A stretch of DNA of 64,000 nucleotides from Sipunculus nudus (lineage: Eukaryota; Annelida; Sipuncula; Golfingiida; Sipunculidae): contig CM049320.1 of assembly GCA_026874595.1 (NCBI GenBank), forward strand, positions 49,922,714 through 49,986,713, written 5' to 3'. A program made the position numbers and the translations under genes. Of the stretch, positions 1 to 11,763 are shown one piece after another (position 1 is the stretch's first letter; each line of letters begins with the position of its first letter). Under the pieces are notes generated by a model. It saw nothing but the letters and a program-made list of their open reading frames with translations, was not told where the DNA came from and searched no databases.

Positions 1-308
1 CTGTGCATTAAATATAAAGAATTTGTTTGCTGGGCTACAATTGTGACATCTTCGCCTAAATTTCTTAATTTTAAAAATTACATAGAAAATTATATATGCG
101 CAAGAATAAAGAAAATGTAGATTGCACCGCAAGTTGTGTACAGGTGTATGGTCTATCCACGGTCAACACGTTTACCAATTTCAGAAAGAATCATGCAAGC
201 AATCATCATAAAGATATTTTATCTTAAGTACTAACTTCATACAACAACAGTGAAAAATGTAAACATTTTGTAAATGAGTTCGAAAACAGCTCTGAAGAAC
301 CGGCTTGA

Positions 309-1260
309 ATGATGTTCTTTATATTTTACATGATACCATTTTTAGCTCAGCTGACTGGAAGTCATCTGAGCTTAAGCGATCACTGTTTATGGCGTCCGTC
401 CGTCAACCTTGCCGTCCATCCGTCTGTCCGTCCGTTAAGCAGGCACAGATCGAAACCCCTTGACCTAGAATCTTCTTACTTGACATCCCGGGAGGTCCAA
501 ACAAATCTCCATGGAAACCTGAAATTAGGTCTCTGTTACCCATATCCTCCGGGTCATGGGACTCAGAACTACACCCCCCCCCCCCCCCCAGAATAATTAA
601 AATTTGATACAAACGCCCCAGCATCTGAACAACTAATCAATTGTTCACCATGATTCTTTGCATGCATATTCATCATGGAGTGTTTCCTCTGTTCTTGCAG
701 ATTTGTGGCGCCACTTGTCTTTTTTTCGAATTTTTACGCATTTTCTCTCTATTTTTGATACCATTAAAGATGTGGTCGTCTATTAACATGGCGAGAATTG
801 TAACCATTCGATCTGGAATCTTCTTTCTTGACATCCTGAGAGTTCCTCAGATGTTCTCTTCAGACACCTGCAATAAGGTCTCTGTTACCCATATTCTCTG
901 AGTTATGGGGCTTAAAAACACCACCCCCCCCAAGCACAATTTAAAAGTTGATACCAAAGCAGGGGTTAAATCATAACAATTACACCTAGAATCTTCTTTC
1001 TTATAATCAAGGGAGGTCCTTGAAAAGTCTCCTTGGAAACCTGAAATTAGGTCTCTGTTACCCATATTCTCCGAGCTATGGGGTTTACAAGAACCCTCCA
1101 GAATAATTGGAAATTTGATACCAAAATAGAGCACAAATCATAATCATTGAACCCAGAATCTTCTAACTTGACATCCTTATGGTTCCTCAAAAATTCTCCC
1201 CAGGAATCTGAAATTGGGCACTGTGGCCTATATTCTTAGAGTTTCAAGGTATGTTTGCGC
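309..1260. repeat. Degenerate tandem repeat with GTCCGTCCGTC head
   Basis: The block begins with a head carrying TCATCTGAGC and repeated GTCCGTCC. Four diverged copies of a unit containing 'cctgaaattaggtctctg' follow near 516, 861, 1039 and 1206, most about 170 bp apart, several followed by a poly-C run (for example 574-590). The same head recurs near 24598-24655, and similar text without it lies near 9640-9860. No coding capacity is apparent; short open frames here are by-products of the repeat. Confidence 0.6.
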
Positions 1261-1989
1261 ACCACAGAAATAATGCAAAGTACACACAAATTTCCAGATT
1301 CCTCAGGAAAGGCTGGTTGGATTATCATAATATTTGGTGTGCTTATGGGTCTTGATGAACGTTAGCTAATATGCATGAACGATGATGCCACCTACATTAT
1401 CTTAATTAATTGCCTGTGCAAAGACATATTGTCAACATGTCTGTCGGCTGAGCGTCATGACCCATGGGTCACTTGTTATATGTGTAGTGGATGCTCAATG
1501 TTTTAGCTTTCTATAGGTTTGAATGTAAAATAAATATTTGCAGCCCAGAACACTCATTCAAGTCTAAAATGAAAAAAAAACCCACGAAAACGCGCGTTAT
1601 TTGAGATATACCAAGAACCAACTAGGACATTAAGTAAAACGTTTCCAGGTCAAGCGATTACGTTGTGCCTTGTTTACGGACGTACAGACTTAAGGACAGA
1701 CGATGGGCAAAGGGTGATCGCGAAAGATGACCTATTTTCAGCTGAGCTAAAAATTGTAAATTTTGTATGAATCCTTTGATATGATGACTTTCAGATAATT
1801 ATGATAATCAACATTTTCCTGCCACATCAGTACAAGGCGGATCAACATTCTATCAGCAGCTTTTCAGAATGATATTTCTTAAGTGCGTGTAAATTATTTT
1901 GTGAGAAAGTTAATGTTATACTTTATAGATGTGTTGGTGTGTTACATACTCCTGGTGCGATATATTCACTGAGATATGAGGTTAAAATT
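1261..1989. other. Intergenic, nothing recognised
   Basis: AT-rich sequence without a convincing exon, RNA gene or structured repeat. Confidence 0.5.
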
Positions 1990-2123
1990 CACGGCATGGC
2001 ACTTCACTTGTGTATAGAACGTTATCTCGCCTAGATGTTTAAAGGAAAAAAAATGCACATGAGCGGACTGTGACGTTGCCTCGTTTTGGGTTCTTCAGTA
2101 GGCGTCACCCATGGGTTCAAACC
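1990..2123 (+). promoter_or_regulatory. Promoter-proximal block of the orphan exon 1 paralogue
   Basis: This upstream sequence matches the block before the functional-looking exon 1 at 12071. Shared parts are a 'gagcggact.tgacgttgc' segment (near 2063-2081) and 'agtaggcgtcacc' (near 2098-2109) just before the ATG. Both shared segments hold CRE/ATF-like half sites (TGACG and CGTCA). Promoter function is inferred only from position and from conservation between the two copies. Confidence 0.4.
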
Positions 2124-2184
2124 ATGAATCGGCCGGTATTGCTGTTACTTCTGTAGTATTTCTTTAGGGACAGCTGCTTTGAAG
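2124..2184 (+). pseudogene. Orphan signal-peptide exon, paralogue of NLR exon 1, with nonsense codon
   Basis: This 61-nt segment aligns without gaps to exon 1 of the membrane NLR gene at 12071-12131. It keeps the ATG, the MNRP start, the leucine-rich core, the Cys-Phe end and the unusual splice donor AAG|GCAAGT. Codon 11 is TAG (2154-2156), where the paralogue has TTG (Leu), so one base change kills the frame. No matching exons 2-6 were seen downstream before 12 kb. I infer a dead leftover of a tandem duplication of the NLR 5' end. Confidence 0.7.
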
Positions 2185-2265
2185 GCAAGTATGCTCTATC
2201 CTAACAAAAACGCAAATATATATTAAACATGAAAGCACCGGATCAGAAGAACGGTTATAAGTCAT

Positions 2266-2900
2266 GGGGCTGAGGGGAGTCATGTGTGCAATCATATGTC
2301 CCCTAATTTTGACTTCTGATCCAGGTAGGACACCCTTATAGTGTAGACGGGGATGTATTTTCGTAGAAATTTGATGCCCAAATTGCGATTATGACTGATT
2401 TAGCATAAACAGGATATGAACAAATGGAAAATATAAGGTAACAAATTTTCAGATCACTCTAACACCGAAAATCCAACATGGCCGCCTTCACCCATTGGAA
2501 TTATCGAGTGTTGTGAATATAGTGTACTTGTACGTGTAACATGACGACGTTTTCTTAGGAATTGAATAGGATAGTGCTTGGTTTCATTTTAATTGCACTT
2601 AAGTTGAGCAAGAAATGCAGGTTATATTTTTATATGAACCCTGTGACCACAACGAATCCAATATGGTCACCACTGCAGTCTCAACATAGAGATAATGCTA
2701 TCATACTGTAATTGTCTTTCAAACCTTAATGATGTTTGATCAATTTATACGTTTTTTATGTGTTTTGTCGATTGCAGCTAAATAGGAGTTTTTATGAGCT
2801 CTGTGGCCCAAGGGAATCCAACAGGGCGGTCATGGCAATCTTAACATTGACATAAAGATAAAACGTAATGATATTAGATAATTTGCTCGGATCATACTTT
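2266..2900. repeat. Diverged relative of the foldback-element repeat
   Basis: Bases 2266-2318 ('ggggctgaggggagtcatg' onward) match, in reverse complement, a ~50-bp segment at about 11000-11055, the outer right edge of the 6.7-11.1 kb foldback element. Spaced 'aatccaa.atggcc'-type motifs follow near 2470, 2655 and 2810. This suggests a decayed, oppositely oriented partial copy of that family. Confidence 0.4.
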
Positions 2901-3617
2901 CTTTAATGGGTTCTGTTTATGCAACTAACCAAGAGTCGTCGGAAGCTCACAGGGGGTACGCAAGGTCAAAGTCAAATGTATGCACTAACATTTTTAATCA
3001 TAAAAATATCTTGGACACTACACTGTCATATGTTATGTGATATGGTGATCAAAAGGAAACAGACCTTATGAAATTGATGCTCGTGATCTCTTTTTTATAA
3101 TGCTGATTTTCTCACAGTAGTACTACATGGTCTAGGTGCGTAGCATATTACAACAAAACAACCATTTAGAATCAATTTGTGTGGTTATATGGAAGATTCC
3201 AAGATTCCAAAAGCCTTGTCGCTGGTCTTGATACAGAAATATTCATGTCATATTAAACTATTCCGAGTACCTTGTAGAACAGGGGGATCGGTTGAAACTG
3301 TCGTCTGGATATTTTATATTTCTATGAAATTTATCTGAATACGAGCTGAAACAGGTCTATTTGTTATAAGTAATATAAAGGGCTCTCCTAAAAGCTTAAA
3401 AAAAACAAAACAATTAAAGCATACAGAAGAGCACATCAGCCTTTTGATCATCAAAAAGGTAGGCACACCTGTATGTGTAAAATGGCATATGAGTACGCAT
3501 TATTCCTAAAGGAAAGTTTACACATTACGGGAATACAAATATCTCTGCTGTAAACTTGTTGGATAAAACGGACCATGTAGATCCGGGCATAGAGGCCAAC
3601 ACCACGGATGAAATCTT

Positions 3618-3623
3618 TTTATT
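3618..3623 (-). terminator. Candidate polyadenylation signal AATAAA
   Basis: AATAAA on the minus strand, about 147 nt downstream of the TGA that ends the open frame 3976-3770. A hexamer alone is weak evidence; its position fits a terminal exon. Confidence 0.3.
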
Positions 3624-3769
3624 ATTTTATACATTCTTTTGATTGAGGTAGCCGCCTTCATTTTTAATGCAAATTTAACTATACCTATATGTACATCTGT
3701 AGATTGCAATCCCGGTTTCGGACTACGTGACAGGGCAGTATTACACGCTCTCATTTTATATCCTGGCTT

Positions 3770-3976
3770 TCACCAAGCCCCAATGACTACTGCATCTGCG
3801 GGTCCTGGATGCGTAATCATCCCCATTGCTGGGTCATACCACCCAGGATCTCCCCGAAAGGCGTACTCGATTGTGAGTGAAACACGGCCGTTGGGCACGA
3901 CCTTCCCATTACGCCGGAATGCAATCACTCTCGAGTGTGCATCGACCAGTGGATGTAAATTCCATAATAATGTAAA
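3770..3976 (-). CDS. Possible terminal exon of an unrecognised minus-strand gene
   Basis: Read on the minus strand, 68 sense codons and a TGA form a strikingly protein-like stretch: balanced charge, with Trp, Tyr, Gly and Pro well spread. Internal motifs include RRNGKVVPNGRVSLTIEY, GWYDPAMGM and HPGPADAVVIGAW just before the stop. A TAG directly upstream can serve as a splice acceptor (ttctag|TTTAC at 3977). An AATAAA lies about 147 nt downstream. I do not recognise the family. Upstream exons would lie above 4 kb; the only other hint is a 55-nt Thr/Asp-rich open stretch with plausible splice sites at 4970-5024 (minus), too weak to call. It may also be a decayed retro-copy. Confidence 0.4.
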   Translation of the reverse strand, partial: FTLLWNLHPLVDAHSRVIAFRRNGKVVPNGRVSLTIEYAFRGDPGWYDPAMGMITHPGPADAVVIGAW

Positions 3977-5857
3977 CTAGAAGCTGTTTCCAGTGCTAAA
4001 ATTGCCCCCCCCCCGGCCCACTAAGCGCTAACATCTCTCATGTTATTTGATTCGTTTCCCATTTATTCGTGATGTTTTGTTTTTGTTTTCAGATTTAATT
4101 TTTATTACCCATCAATTAAATTATTAATTGATGTATGTGTGATTTGCTTCGTTAAGATAACATCGAAATATGTGTATATTTAGGAAGGGGGGTCTTTCCT
4201 TTATTGCATTCTGCGTGGTCATAATACCAGGGTATCGATCCCTTAATTGATCATGTCTGAGTGAGGCACAGCCTTCTCGTTATTCCCATGGGCGTCCAGT
4301 CTGATTTGTTGTCGGCTGTTACTCTTACATGTGCTCTGCCTAGACTGCAGAAGTCATTTAATTAGTTGAAAATGGACTTCCACATCATGAAAATTAAATT
4401 GGTTGATATTTTTTGCGTTGTTCACTTGGAAACACATGAGTCGACATGTAACGTACAACTGAATGAATGGACCTTGCAGTTTATATCCTTAGTTTTAACT
4501 TGTAAAAATATAAATATTATAGCTAAGCCCCACTAAGAATTAACCACATTATCCAAAGAAATTTCATGGAATAATAGTTGTGGAGCAGAAAATCCTCATA
4601 TTTCTTATGTGAATAATCCCTCACAATATTCCTCTTTAAACTGCATATTAAAAACTTTCTCCCAATGCAAGAGGCATCATTTTAGCAAGGTTTCCATGCC
4701 GTGTGCACAGAGAAACGTTGGGGAGAAAACGTTTGAAGCTTTTTAATCATGCGATTATACTACCGTGTTATTACAAGTGTTTTGATTCATGAATTGACAA
4801 TTTATTCCAACGATATTTCTAACATATATAACAGGTATCTAATAAAGAGTATGATCACGCAGTAGAGGGTTTCCAACTTAAGGGGGAAACCTTCCCAAGA
4901 GATCTTCGATTGTTTCTCGAATTCAAGAAGAGCGGTGCAGATTGACCAATTTAACACTAAATCTCTTACACAGCATCATCGGTCTCCGTAGTTGCATGGT
5001 CAACGCTTTTACCATTTAAGAGGACTGTAGCAGAAAAATAAGTATTTCCGATGTTCCCACTGATTGTCTTTCAGGTATTGTTGTGCCTTAGGATTGACAT
5101 ATAATACATAATTTCAACCATGTTCAAGATAAATCCTTGTTGACTTTACCTACATACATATATATGGTCATTTGAAACAGTTATCCATATATTAAATTTT
5201 CAACTGCATTATTCGAATACGTTCTAAGCGTATCTTATAACGTGCTGCTGTTGCATTCTGGTTATCCTATGCACGCGCATCTTCTGGTCGATGCAAACCT
5301 GATAGCAATTCCTGATATTAACAACCGTGGTAGTGGTATTTAAATCTTGAGGTGTTTGGTCCCGATTATCCGATATTAACCTACGGGGTTCTTAAAGGTA
5401 CATGTAATTGAATTAGCCATATGCCATTTACATGTAACCACTTAAAATTTTATACGGACAACACCAGTATGACCCTGTGCACGTGAAGATATGTTGTCTT
5501 CTTTGGTCAGGGCAGCATATTTTACTGTTTAACTCCTTTTTTTAAATCTTTTTGTGACAATATCAATAACAGCAACCTTTTTCTGTCCATATTCAGGTAA
5601 ACTCCAAAGATATTCAGACAAATGTTTCTACTGAAGCTCTTCGAAGTGTACCAGGCTTCTGGAATAATAATCATGCGATAGATTGTTCCAGTATCAGGAT
5701 CAACAAGGCTGTTTTAATCTTTTTTTATTAACCATACGAATTGATTTAAAAATAGTTGTTTCGCATGAATACTGTTGACGACTAATACCAAGCAATTAAA
5801 CAACAGAGAATCAGCAATATGTGAAATATGTAGCCCCTACGTCAATTTAATGATTTA
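3977..5857. other. AT-rich intergenic or intronic DNA
   Basis: No recognised gene. A poly-C run is at 4006-4014. The weak 55-nt minus-strand exon candidate 4970-5024 encodes a Thr/Asp-rich peptide and ends in GT-GTAAGA; it is not called separately. Confidence 0.4.
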
Positions 5858-6065
5858 AAGGGTCCAAAAACCTATCTGACCCCTTATAAACTAAAGGTAA
5901 TCCCTTGTTATTCATGTTATTCAAATAAGCCTGAAAACGTTGATATCATGCAGACTGCTTGTTTTGTTTATATTAACGTGTTTATAATATGTGGGAGCCC
6001 GCCAAAATAAAACAAATTCAACAATGGTATCGGACAGCAACTTTCCAAAACCAGAATTACCTTTT
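5858..6065 (+). repeat. Dispersed repeat, copy 1 of 2
   Basis: About 205 bp similar to 43498-43705 in the same orientation. Shared anchors include 'ttataaacta', 'gtttataatatgtg.g' and 'aacaaattca'. The copies are well diverged. The family is not recognised. Confidence 0.55.
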
Positions 6066-6660
6066 GATTATTAATATATACACAGAGAAGCCAGAAATCA
6101 CAAATTCTCTTTCAAAAAGTTAAGTGAATGGGCACCTTTAAGGTCCCTTTGAAAACCATATATGACAGTATTTTAGTGTAATGTATTTTAAAATCGTCCC
6201 TATGATATATTTTTCTGCCAAGACAATTATTAATACTATTAATAATTATTTGAAGACTATTTGAAAACCATATCACATATATGACAGCGTAGTACCCAAG
6301 ATGTCTAATGTTATTCTTAAGATTAAAGGTTGGTAAATAAGTTTGAAATTGACCTTGAATTCCCTCCCTTACCTTTTGACAGCTCCTGGAGTTGTTGGTA
6401 CTACCAGTACACATTCAAAATCTTAGAAATCGATCCAATATTATTCATTTTGATGTTAGTTACAATATCAAAGCAATATTTAGGGTTTTTTTATGATGGC
6501 GGCCATCTTGGATTTTGGGGGTCAGGGGGTTGATAAAATTTGTTACTTAACTTTTTTCCATCAGCTTACACCTAAATGAAGTGAAAACAAGTGCTATCTC
6601 AATTTGGGCATTCAATTCCTACGGGACTGTGATATTGCTACATGATCGACTACACTATTA
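6066..6660. other. AT-rich flank of the foldback-like element
   Basis: No gene is seen. An isolated 'atggcggccatcttgg' block at about 6495 resembles the arm repeat of the neighbouring element, so the left boundary of that element may lie nearer 6490 than 6661. Confidence 0.35.
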
Positions 6661-8060
6661 TGGGAGTAAATAAAACTTGGGTAGACATCCTGGATCTTGG
6701 GCAGAAAGGGTGAAATTCAAGACGGCGTCCAAGATGGCCGCCGAACAATTGAATCATATATTACTCGAAAAGAAATTGAGGTAGGGGAATGATTTTAGTG
6801 TCTTTGCCTATGCTTTAAGGGTCAAGGAATCTATTGAAACAATTTTCAAGACAATACCGTTTCTGGTTTCGGTGATATCCAATATGGCTGCCAATTTGCC
6901 GCCGTACCATAACATCATACAAACTCAAAAAGTAACTGAGGTAGGGGAATGATTTTGGTGTCTTTGCCTATGTTTTTAATGTCAAGGAATCTATTGAAAC
7001 CATTTCCAAGACAAAACCGTATTTGGTTACAGTGATATTCACTATGTCTGCCAATATGGCTGCCGTACCATAAAATTATACACAACTCAAAAAGTAATGA
7101 AGTAAGGGAATGATTTTGGGGTCTTTGCCTATGTTTTCAATGTCAAGGAATCTATTGAAACCGATTCCAAGACAAAACCGTATTTGGTTACGGTGATATT
7201 TAATATGTCTGCCAATATAGCCGCCGTACCATAAAATCATACACAACAAAAAAAGTAATGAGGTAAGGGAATGATTTTGGTGTCTTTGCCTATGTTTTCA
7301 AAGTCAAGGAATCTATTGAAACCTTTTTCAAGACATTATCCTAAATGGTTTCGGTGAAATTCAATATGGCTGCCAATATGGCTGCTGTATCATTGAATTA
7401 GGAATAAAGGTAGGGGGTTGATTTTGGTGTTTTCGTCTACGTTTTAGGGCCCATGAGTCTCTTTTAAGTATTTTAAAGACTTTGCTGTTTCTGGTTAAGG
7501 GGATATTTAATATGGCTGCAAAGAGGCAACCGATGAACCATTGGATCATGTATGACAATCCAAGGAATTAAGGTAGGGGATGATATTTCGATGTCTTGCC
7601 TATGTTTGAAGGGTTAAAGGATCTATTGAAACTAATATAAACCGTTTACCGTATTGGTTATGGTAAAATTTAACATGGTTACCATTATGGCTACCAATAT
7701 AGCAGCTGCACAGTTGAATCACGAGTAACCCAGAATCGAGACAAGATTGATTTAGTTGTCTTTTGTTAAATTTTCAATGGTAAAAAAACTACCAAAATCA
7801 TCATCAGGTCGGTATCTTTTCAGGCTAAAGTGGAATTAAATATGGCTCCGATATGGCGCCCATGTCACTGAATCACCAAAAATTTAAAAAGGAAGGGAGC
7901 TTGGTGATTGATTTTGGGGTCTTCAAGGTCAAGGTATCTCTTGAAATTATTTTGTCGATAAACTATTTGATAATGACGAAATTTATCTGGTTGCCAATAT
8001 GCCATAGTGTCTTAACAATTAACGTAACATCCTTAGAACTCAAGCTACATTGACAAATAG
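6661..8060 (+). repeat. Left arm: about eight ~161-bp tandem repeats
   Basis: A conserved 'gccgccgtaccat'-type core recurs at about 6736, 6899, 7059, 7220, 7381, 7526, 7702 and 7856; five of these are spaced 160-163 bp. Between cores each unit carries 'aggtaggggaatgatttt', 'gtctttgcctatg' and 'tcaaggaatctattgaaac'. Divergence rises toward the element centre. Confidence 0.75.
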
Positions 8061-8398
8061 TTGATTGTAAGTTTTTAATGCAAAAAAAAATTGATGATAT
8101 CAACATATATCAACGGATAATACATATCTCTTTGCATGCAAGTTTCATATCTAATGGGTCCCAAGTCCATCATAACTTATTCAGGTTTACTGTGTGCAAC
8201 TTTCCACATTTCGATTTTACATGGGTGCGCTTACTTGCTTAAAAGTTGCAGAATATGAAGCAGGGAAGTCTCTGCTTTCTGCAAGACCATACACACTAGA
8301 GAAACTAGTGTATGTGCTATAGAATGCTTTAAGGTACGGCCCTGGTTAGAACAGTTTGTTGGTGGTAGATCATGAAGTGAAGTTCCTGTTCGTTGATG

Positions 8399-8859
8399 CT
8401 ACATTGTGTATCGCAAATGATCGACAGTTGCTTTGATTTCCATGGGTGAGTACCTGAAAAAGGTATTTTTCTGCATTGCACAGTCTTGTATATTTCCATT
8501 CATTCGTCTGAAATCTCTAAGAAAGGATATTGGAGACAATTGCTTTATTGTTGTTGCTTTGGTACAGTGGTCTAAATATGCTAGTAACGCATTTCCAGTC
8601 AAGACATGAATGTCTGGAACAACATAAATATAAGCTGGCCGACTCTTCTGTCGGATCATGAATTGGAATATACCTCGTTTTCGTCTTCAGTTCTCCCTCT
8701 AAGCCACAGTTCATTAAGTTCACTTGACACAAACAGATATGAAAAGCACAATACAAGTACTATCACATCTGTTTTACCAGCGATGATAACTATCTGTTTC
8801 AGCTCATTCCTTACCCCAAAAGAGGACAAGAGGAATGATAGGGACATCCGCCTCTTCAT
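8399..8859 (-). pseudogene. Degraded gene fragment of the DTDV / HALTGCDTTS-type uncharacterised family
   Basis: Conceptual minus-strand translation needs at least two frame changes. Recognisable pieces in order are an 'IVIIAGKTDVIVLVL' strand, where the family usually has a DTDV motif, then 'ELWLRG', 'RYIPIHD' and 'DIHVLTGNALLAY', where the family usually reads HALTGCDTTS. The order and spacing match a large invertebrate family of unknown function often found with mobile elements. Frameshifts and the loss of the DTD and GCDTTS signatures indicate a non-functional remnant, probably cargo or former coding sequence of the surrounding foldback-like element. The family assignment rests on motif memory only. 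Confidence 0.4.
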
Positions 8860-10194
8860 GATCAGAGACTAATTCAGGATGATGTGTGAGCGATCCATAT
8901 ACTGACCGACTGTGTCTTAAGAAAAATGTTAACCAACCTGCACTATTTTATTGTACTCTCAGGTCTTTCTGAGTAAAAAATATTTCACTGGACACTTTCT
9001 GAGGAAAGCTTCAAGTTTAATGTTATTATTTGATGATGCAGATAAACTGTCCAGATCCTTTAGTTGTTTGGTGTCCAGAGAAATATTACTAACAAGAACA
9101 GGAGTTTTCAATGTGCGCCTTTGTCTTTCACAGATACCTTAATATAAGAGTAAAAAATGAAACCTATACGTCGTGCAATTTGACACATATCCGAGCACCA
9201 AGCCCAGGAACTGTTCAAATAGTTCCCTAAAGGTGGTATATATGGGGTATATATCCCCTCTCCCCCATTTTTTGGCAAGGGGGGATGGTGAATGTTATCA
9301 ACCCTACTATTCAGAGAATAATATTTATATATTTCAAATGAAATATATAAATCAATATCATTATAGACTTTGATTCCATTTATGATTTCACTTTGAAATA
9401 TTTATATCTAAATGGTTTAGAATTAACATATACCTTATTTTTTTAAATCTTATATTTAACTGATATATATATTTTATATGTGTTACACAGACAATAAAAG
9501 GAATATGTATATATGTATATATATATATATATATGTATAAACATGTCTGTATTCTCCTAATATTGACTACCCTCCATGCCTCCCCCCCCCCCCCCCCCAG
9601 CCTTGAAGATAAATTGACGCCACTGGCACTTATTGTATCTAATAGGCCCTGAATCCTCTAACGCAACATAGGAGCTTCTGGATGGGTGTCCGTAAACCCT
9701 ATAATATTTTAACCTAACATCCTAGGAAGTTCTGGGCAAATCTCCTTTGAAACCTGAAATAAGGTTCTTAGAGCATTCTAATATAACATCAAGAGAGGTC
9801 TTTGGAAAATTTATGTCGAATCCCTAAACTAGCTCACTGTAATCTTAATGCTGTGAGCTAAAGGAAAAAACACGATTTTAACACTGAAAGTCAGATTGGT
9901 ACAAATCATTCCAGTTTGACCAAGAATGTTCTCACATAAAAATTTGGGTCCACCCTCAATCTCCATCAACAATTGAAAATGGGTCATAATGATCTATATT
10001 TTGTGAGCTGCAAGCAGTAAATCTAATTTTGAGTACCCAGAAAGCCAGACAGGGCAAAAATGTCTTAGCTAAAGTAAAGGGATATCATTGTAATGTCTCC
10101 TTGGACATAAAAAAAAATCAGTGGGACCTATGTTCTCCAAGATTTGTGAAAGAACATGATTTGATCACACAATATGTTAGATGTACGTGAATTT
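8860..10194. other. Core of the foldback-like element, non-coding part
   Basis: Holds a (TA)n tract near 9511-9534, a C17 run near 9582-9598, and diverged copies (about 9640-9860) of the 'cctgaaat.aggt' repeat found at 0.5-1.2 kb. No gene is supported. Confidence 0.45.
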
Positions 10195-10996
10195 AAGCAG
10201 TTATCAAAGAAACTTTCAGGGTCAAATATACCAAAATCACACCCCTACCTCTATTCCATGGAGTGTTATACATTTTCAAATGTACAATGGCCATATCGAC
10301 AGCCATATTCAATATCCCCAAATCAAAAACAGTATAGTCTTGAATAAATAGTCTCCTGGGCCCTGAAAAACATAGCCAACAACACCAAAACCAATCCCCT
10401 ACCCTGATTCCTTGGCTTGTCATAAGCGATTCAACGGTACAGCGGCCATATTGGCAGCCATATTGAATATCACCGTAACCAAATACGGTACTATCTTTGA
10501 AATGTTTTCAATAGATTTCTTGACCTTGAAAACATAGGCAAAGACACAAAATCATTCCCCTACCTGAAGTACTTTTTGCGTTATGTCTGATTTTATGGTA
10601 TGGTAGCCATGTTGAATATCACCGTAACCAAATACGGCACTGTCTTGGAAATGGTTTCAATAGATTACTTGACCATGAAAATATAGGCAAAGACATCAAA
10701 ATCATTCCCCTACCCCAAATACTTTTCGAGTTATGTATGATTTTATGGTACAGCAGCCATATTGGCAGCCATATTGAATATCACCGAAACAAATTACGGT
10801 ATTGTCTTGGAAACGGTTTCAATAGATTCCTTGACCCTGAATACATAGGCAAAGACGTCAAAATCAATCCCCTACCCCAATTACTTTTCGAGTGATGTAT
10901 GATTCAATGGTCCGGCGGCCATCTTGGACGTTATCTCGAATTTCACCCTTTCTGCTCGCGATCCAGGATGTCTACCCAAGTTTTTTTTACTCCTAG
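10195..10996 (-). repeat. Right arm: about five ~161-bp tandem repeats, inverted
   Basis: Minus-strand copies of the left-arm unit, with cores near 10281, 10435, 10598, 10749 and 10911 (151-163 bp apart). Diagnostic text is 'catattgaatatcaccgtaa' and 'aatcattcccctacc'. Confidence 0.75.
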
Positions 10997-11089
10997 TAAA
11001 AATTAGGGGACACACGATTGCACACAGGACCCCCCTCAGCCCCTGGAGTATATTGCGAATGTAATACTGACCGAGGGGAGCTGTATATC

Positions 11090-11490
11090 CATACATGTTT
11101 CTATCAGCACATTCACAATAGCTCAAATTAGAATGTCACATCATACAAATAATGTGTCACCTTCAGCTGTAATTTCCGACTGCCTTTAAACAATCTAAAG
11201 CAAATGTAAACATCAGGGGTTTGGTATTGTGTCTTTTTGGGTCATTCATATTAAAGTATGATCCTATCATAACTTTTGGCATGGGTAGTTGAAGTAAGAT
11301 TAATTGTTGGTTGCACATAATATTCTTTATAAATAAACTTAATTCGATTTACCTTTTCTTACAATCATCTTTAAGATCACACTTGTCTGACGTTTAAGGA
11401 TCGCATGATATTTTTGTATGCAGAGGATGATCATGCTGATTTTTCATTTCCTTTTTCTCTTTTAGAATTATTTATACATTATTATATGAC
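11090..11490 (+). repeat. Duplicated NLR-flank segment, copy A
   Basis: Similar to 12435-12830 and partly to 12236-12400. Shared anchors: 'acaatagctc' with 'tttac' or 'attaga', 'tcattcatattaa', 'agtaagatta', 'attcgattta' and 'cacttgtc'. Copy A lies upstream of the NLR promoter and copies B and C are inside intron 1, so copy A may be leftover intron 1 of an older tandem NLR copy. Confidence 0.5.
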
Positions 11491-11763
11491 TTACAAAACG
11501 TATTTTTGTGGTAATAAGAGTTTTATAACATGGGATAAATCGTACACTTCAACGCAATTATTGCACATAGGTTGCCTAGCTCAAATAACCCATGGGAGGA
11601 ATTCAACGTGGTTGCTTATTGAAAGAATAGAGCGCGGACTCGCCTCTTTGTTTAAACGATGAATGCACGAACACGCCAAATGGCATTGTGTATTGTTTTT
11701 AATCTGTTACAGTGATATATTGCCACACTCGAACTTCGTCACATAACTTCGTAACTATATCGT

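Larger units (their letters stand above)
6661..11062. mobile_element. Foldback-like element with long inverted arms of ~161-bp repeats
   Basis: The left arm (about 6661-8060) and right arm (about 10195-10996) are inverted copies of one tandem repeat. The outer ends also pair: 'aacttgggtagacatcctgg' near 6677 corresponds to 'ccaggatgtctacccaagtt' at 10963-10982. The arms enclose about 2.1 kb holding a degraded gene fragment on the minus strand. Long terminal inverted repeats built of internal tandem repeats are the hallmark of foldback elements such as Drosophila FB and Galileo. A further ~50-bp segment (11000-11055), shared with 2266-2318, may be the true right terminus. No convincing target-site duplication was found, so the exact borders are uncertain. 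Confidence 0.6.

Noticed and set aside
3639-3980. 113-codon plus-strand open frame
   Set aside because: It overlaps the more protein-like minus-strand frame and has no splice or promoter support.
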